From assembly GCA_017510875.1 (NCBI GenBank), contig JAFWLX010000163.1:1-6265 (forward strand): a stretch of 6,265 nt of DNA, written 5' to 3'. Made by a program: the position numbers and the translations under genes. The notes under the pieces were generated by a model that did no database searches, was not told the origin of the DNA, and saw only the letters and a program-made list of their open reading frames with translations. This document shows positions 6,208-6,265 of the stretch, in pieces; within the stretch, counting starts at the first letter, position 1, and each line of letters starts with the position of its first letter. This DNA comes from Atopobiaceae bacterium (GTDB lineage: Bacteria; Actinomycetota; Coriobacteriia; Coriobacteriales; Atopobiaceae).

Positions 6208-6265
6208 GGTTTGCCAAGTGGTATCGTTCTCGCCCTCATTGACATCAAAGCTCTTTGTGAGACCA

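Noticed and set aside
6205..6264. Possible plus-strand gene start at the ATG at 6205 (MGLPSGIVLALIDIK)
   Set aside because: No good ribosome binding site precedes it, its ATG is part of a repeat copy, and only 20 codons are visible.

Overview
The window shows four protein-coding genes from what looks like a moderately GC-rich bacterium. Shine-Dalgarno sites are strong (AGGAGG or AAGGAG, each 6 nt from its start codon). The family mix is a large multidomain cyclic-di-GMP protein beside a lone PTS enzyme I and a PfkB-type sugar kinase. That would fit an anaerobic host-associated actinobacterium such as a member of the Coriobacteriia, but this is an inference from gene style and not a firm identification.

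Layout. Positions 2-3049 (+) hold the 3' part of a gene for a cyclic-di-GMP signalling protein; its start lies before the window. Its domain order is degenerate GGDEF, intact EAL, two PAS-like domains, GAF, then a near-consensus GGDEF. It converges on a small minus-strand gene (3078-3266) for a 62-residue, two-helix membrane protein. Next, on the minus strand, is ptsI (3393-5096, PTS enzyme I), followed by a perfect 11-bp hairpin terminator at 3346-3370. Upstream of ptsI, also on the minus strand, is a 1-phosphofructokinase-type kinase gene (5191-6120, TTG start). A second hairpin terminator with a UUCG loop separates these two genes. The last 145 bases hold the kinase leader, a candidate promoter, and two copies of an 18-bp direct repeat that could be operators.

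How the genes fit together. Enzyme I takes phosphate from phosphoenolpyruvate and passes it to HPr and on to the sugar transporters. The kinase would convert the fructose 1-phosphate made by a fructose PTS into fructose 1,6-bisphosphate. The two genes are therefore functionally linked, but the terminator suggests they are expressed at different levels. No HPr gene or sugar-specific enzyme II is in the window. The cyclic-di-GMP gene runs the other way and nothing in the sequence links it to the sugar genes.

No RNA gene, insertion sequence, CRISPR array or phage signature was seen. No gap between genes exceeds 300 bases.
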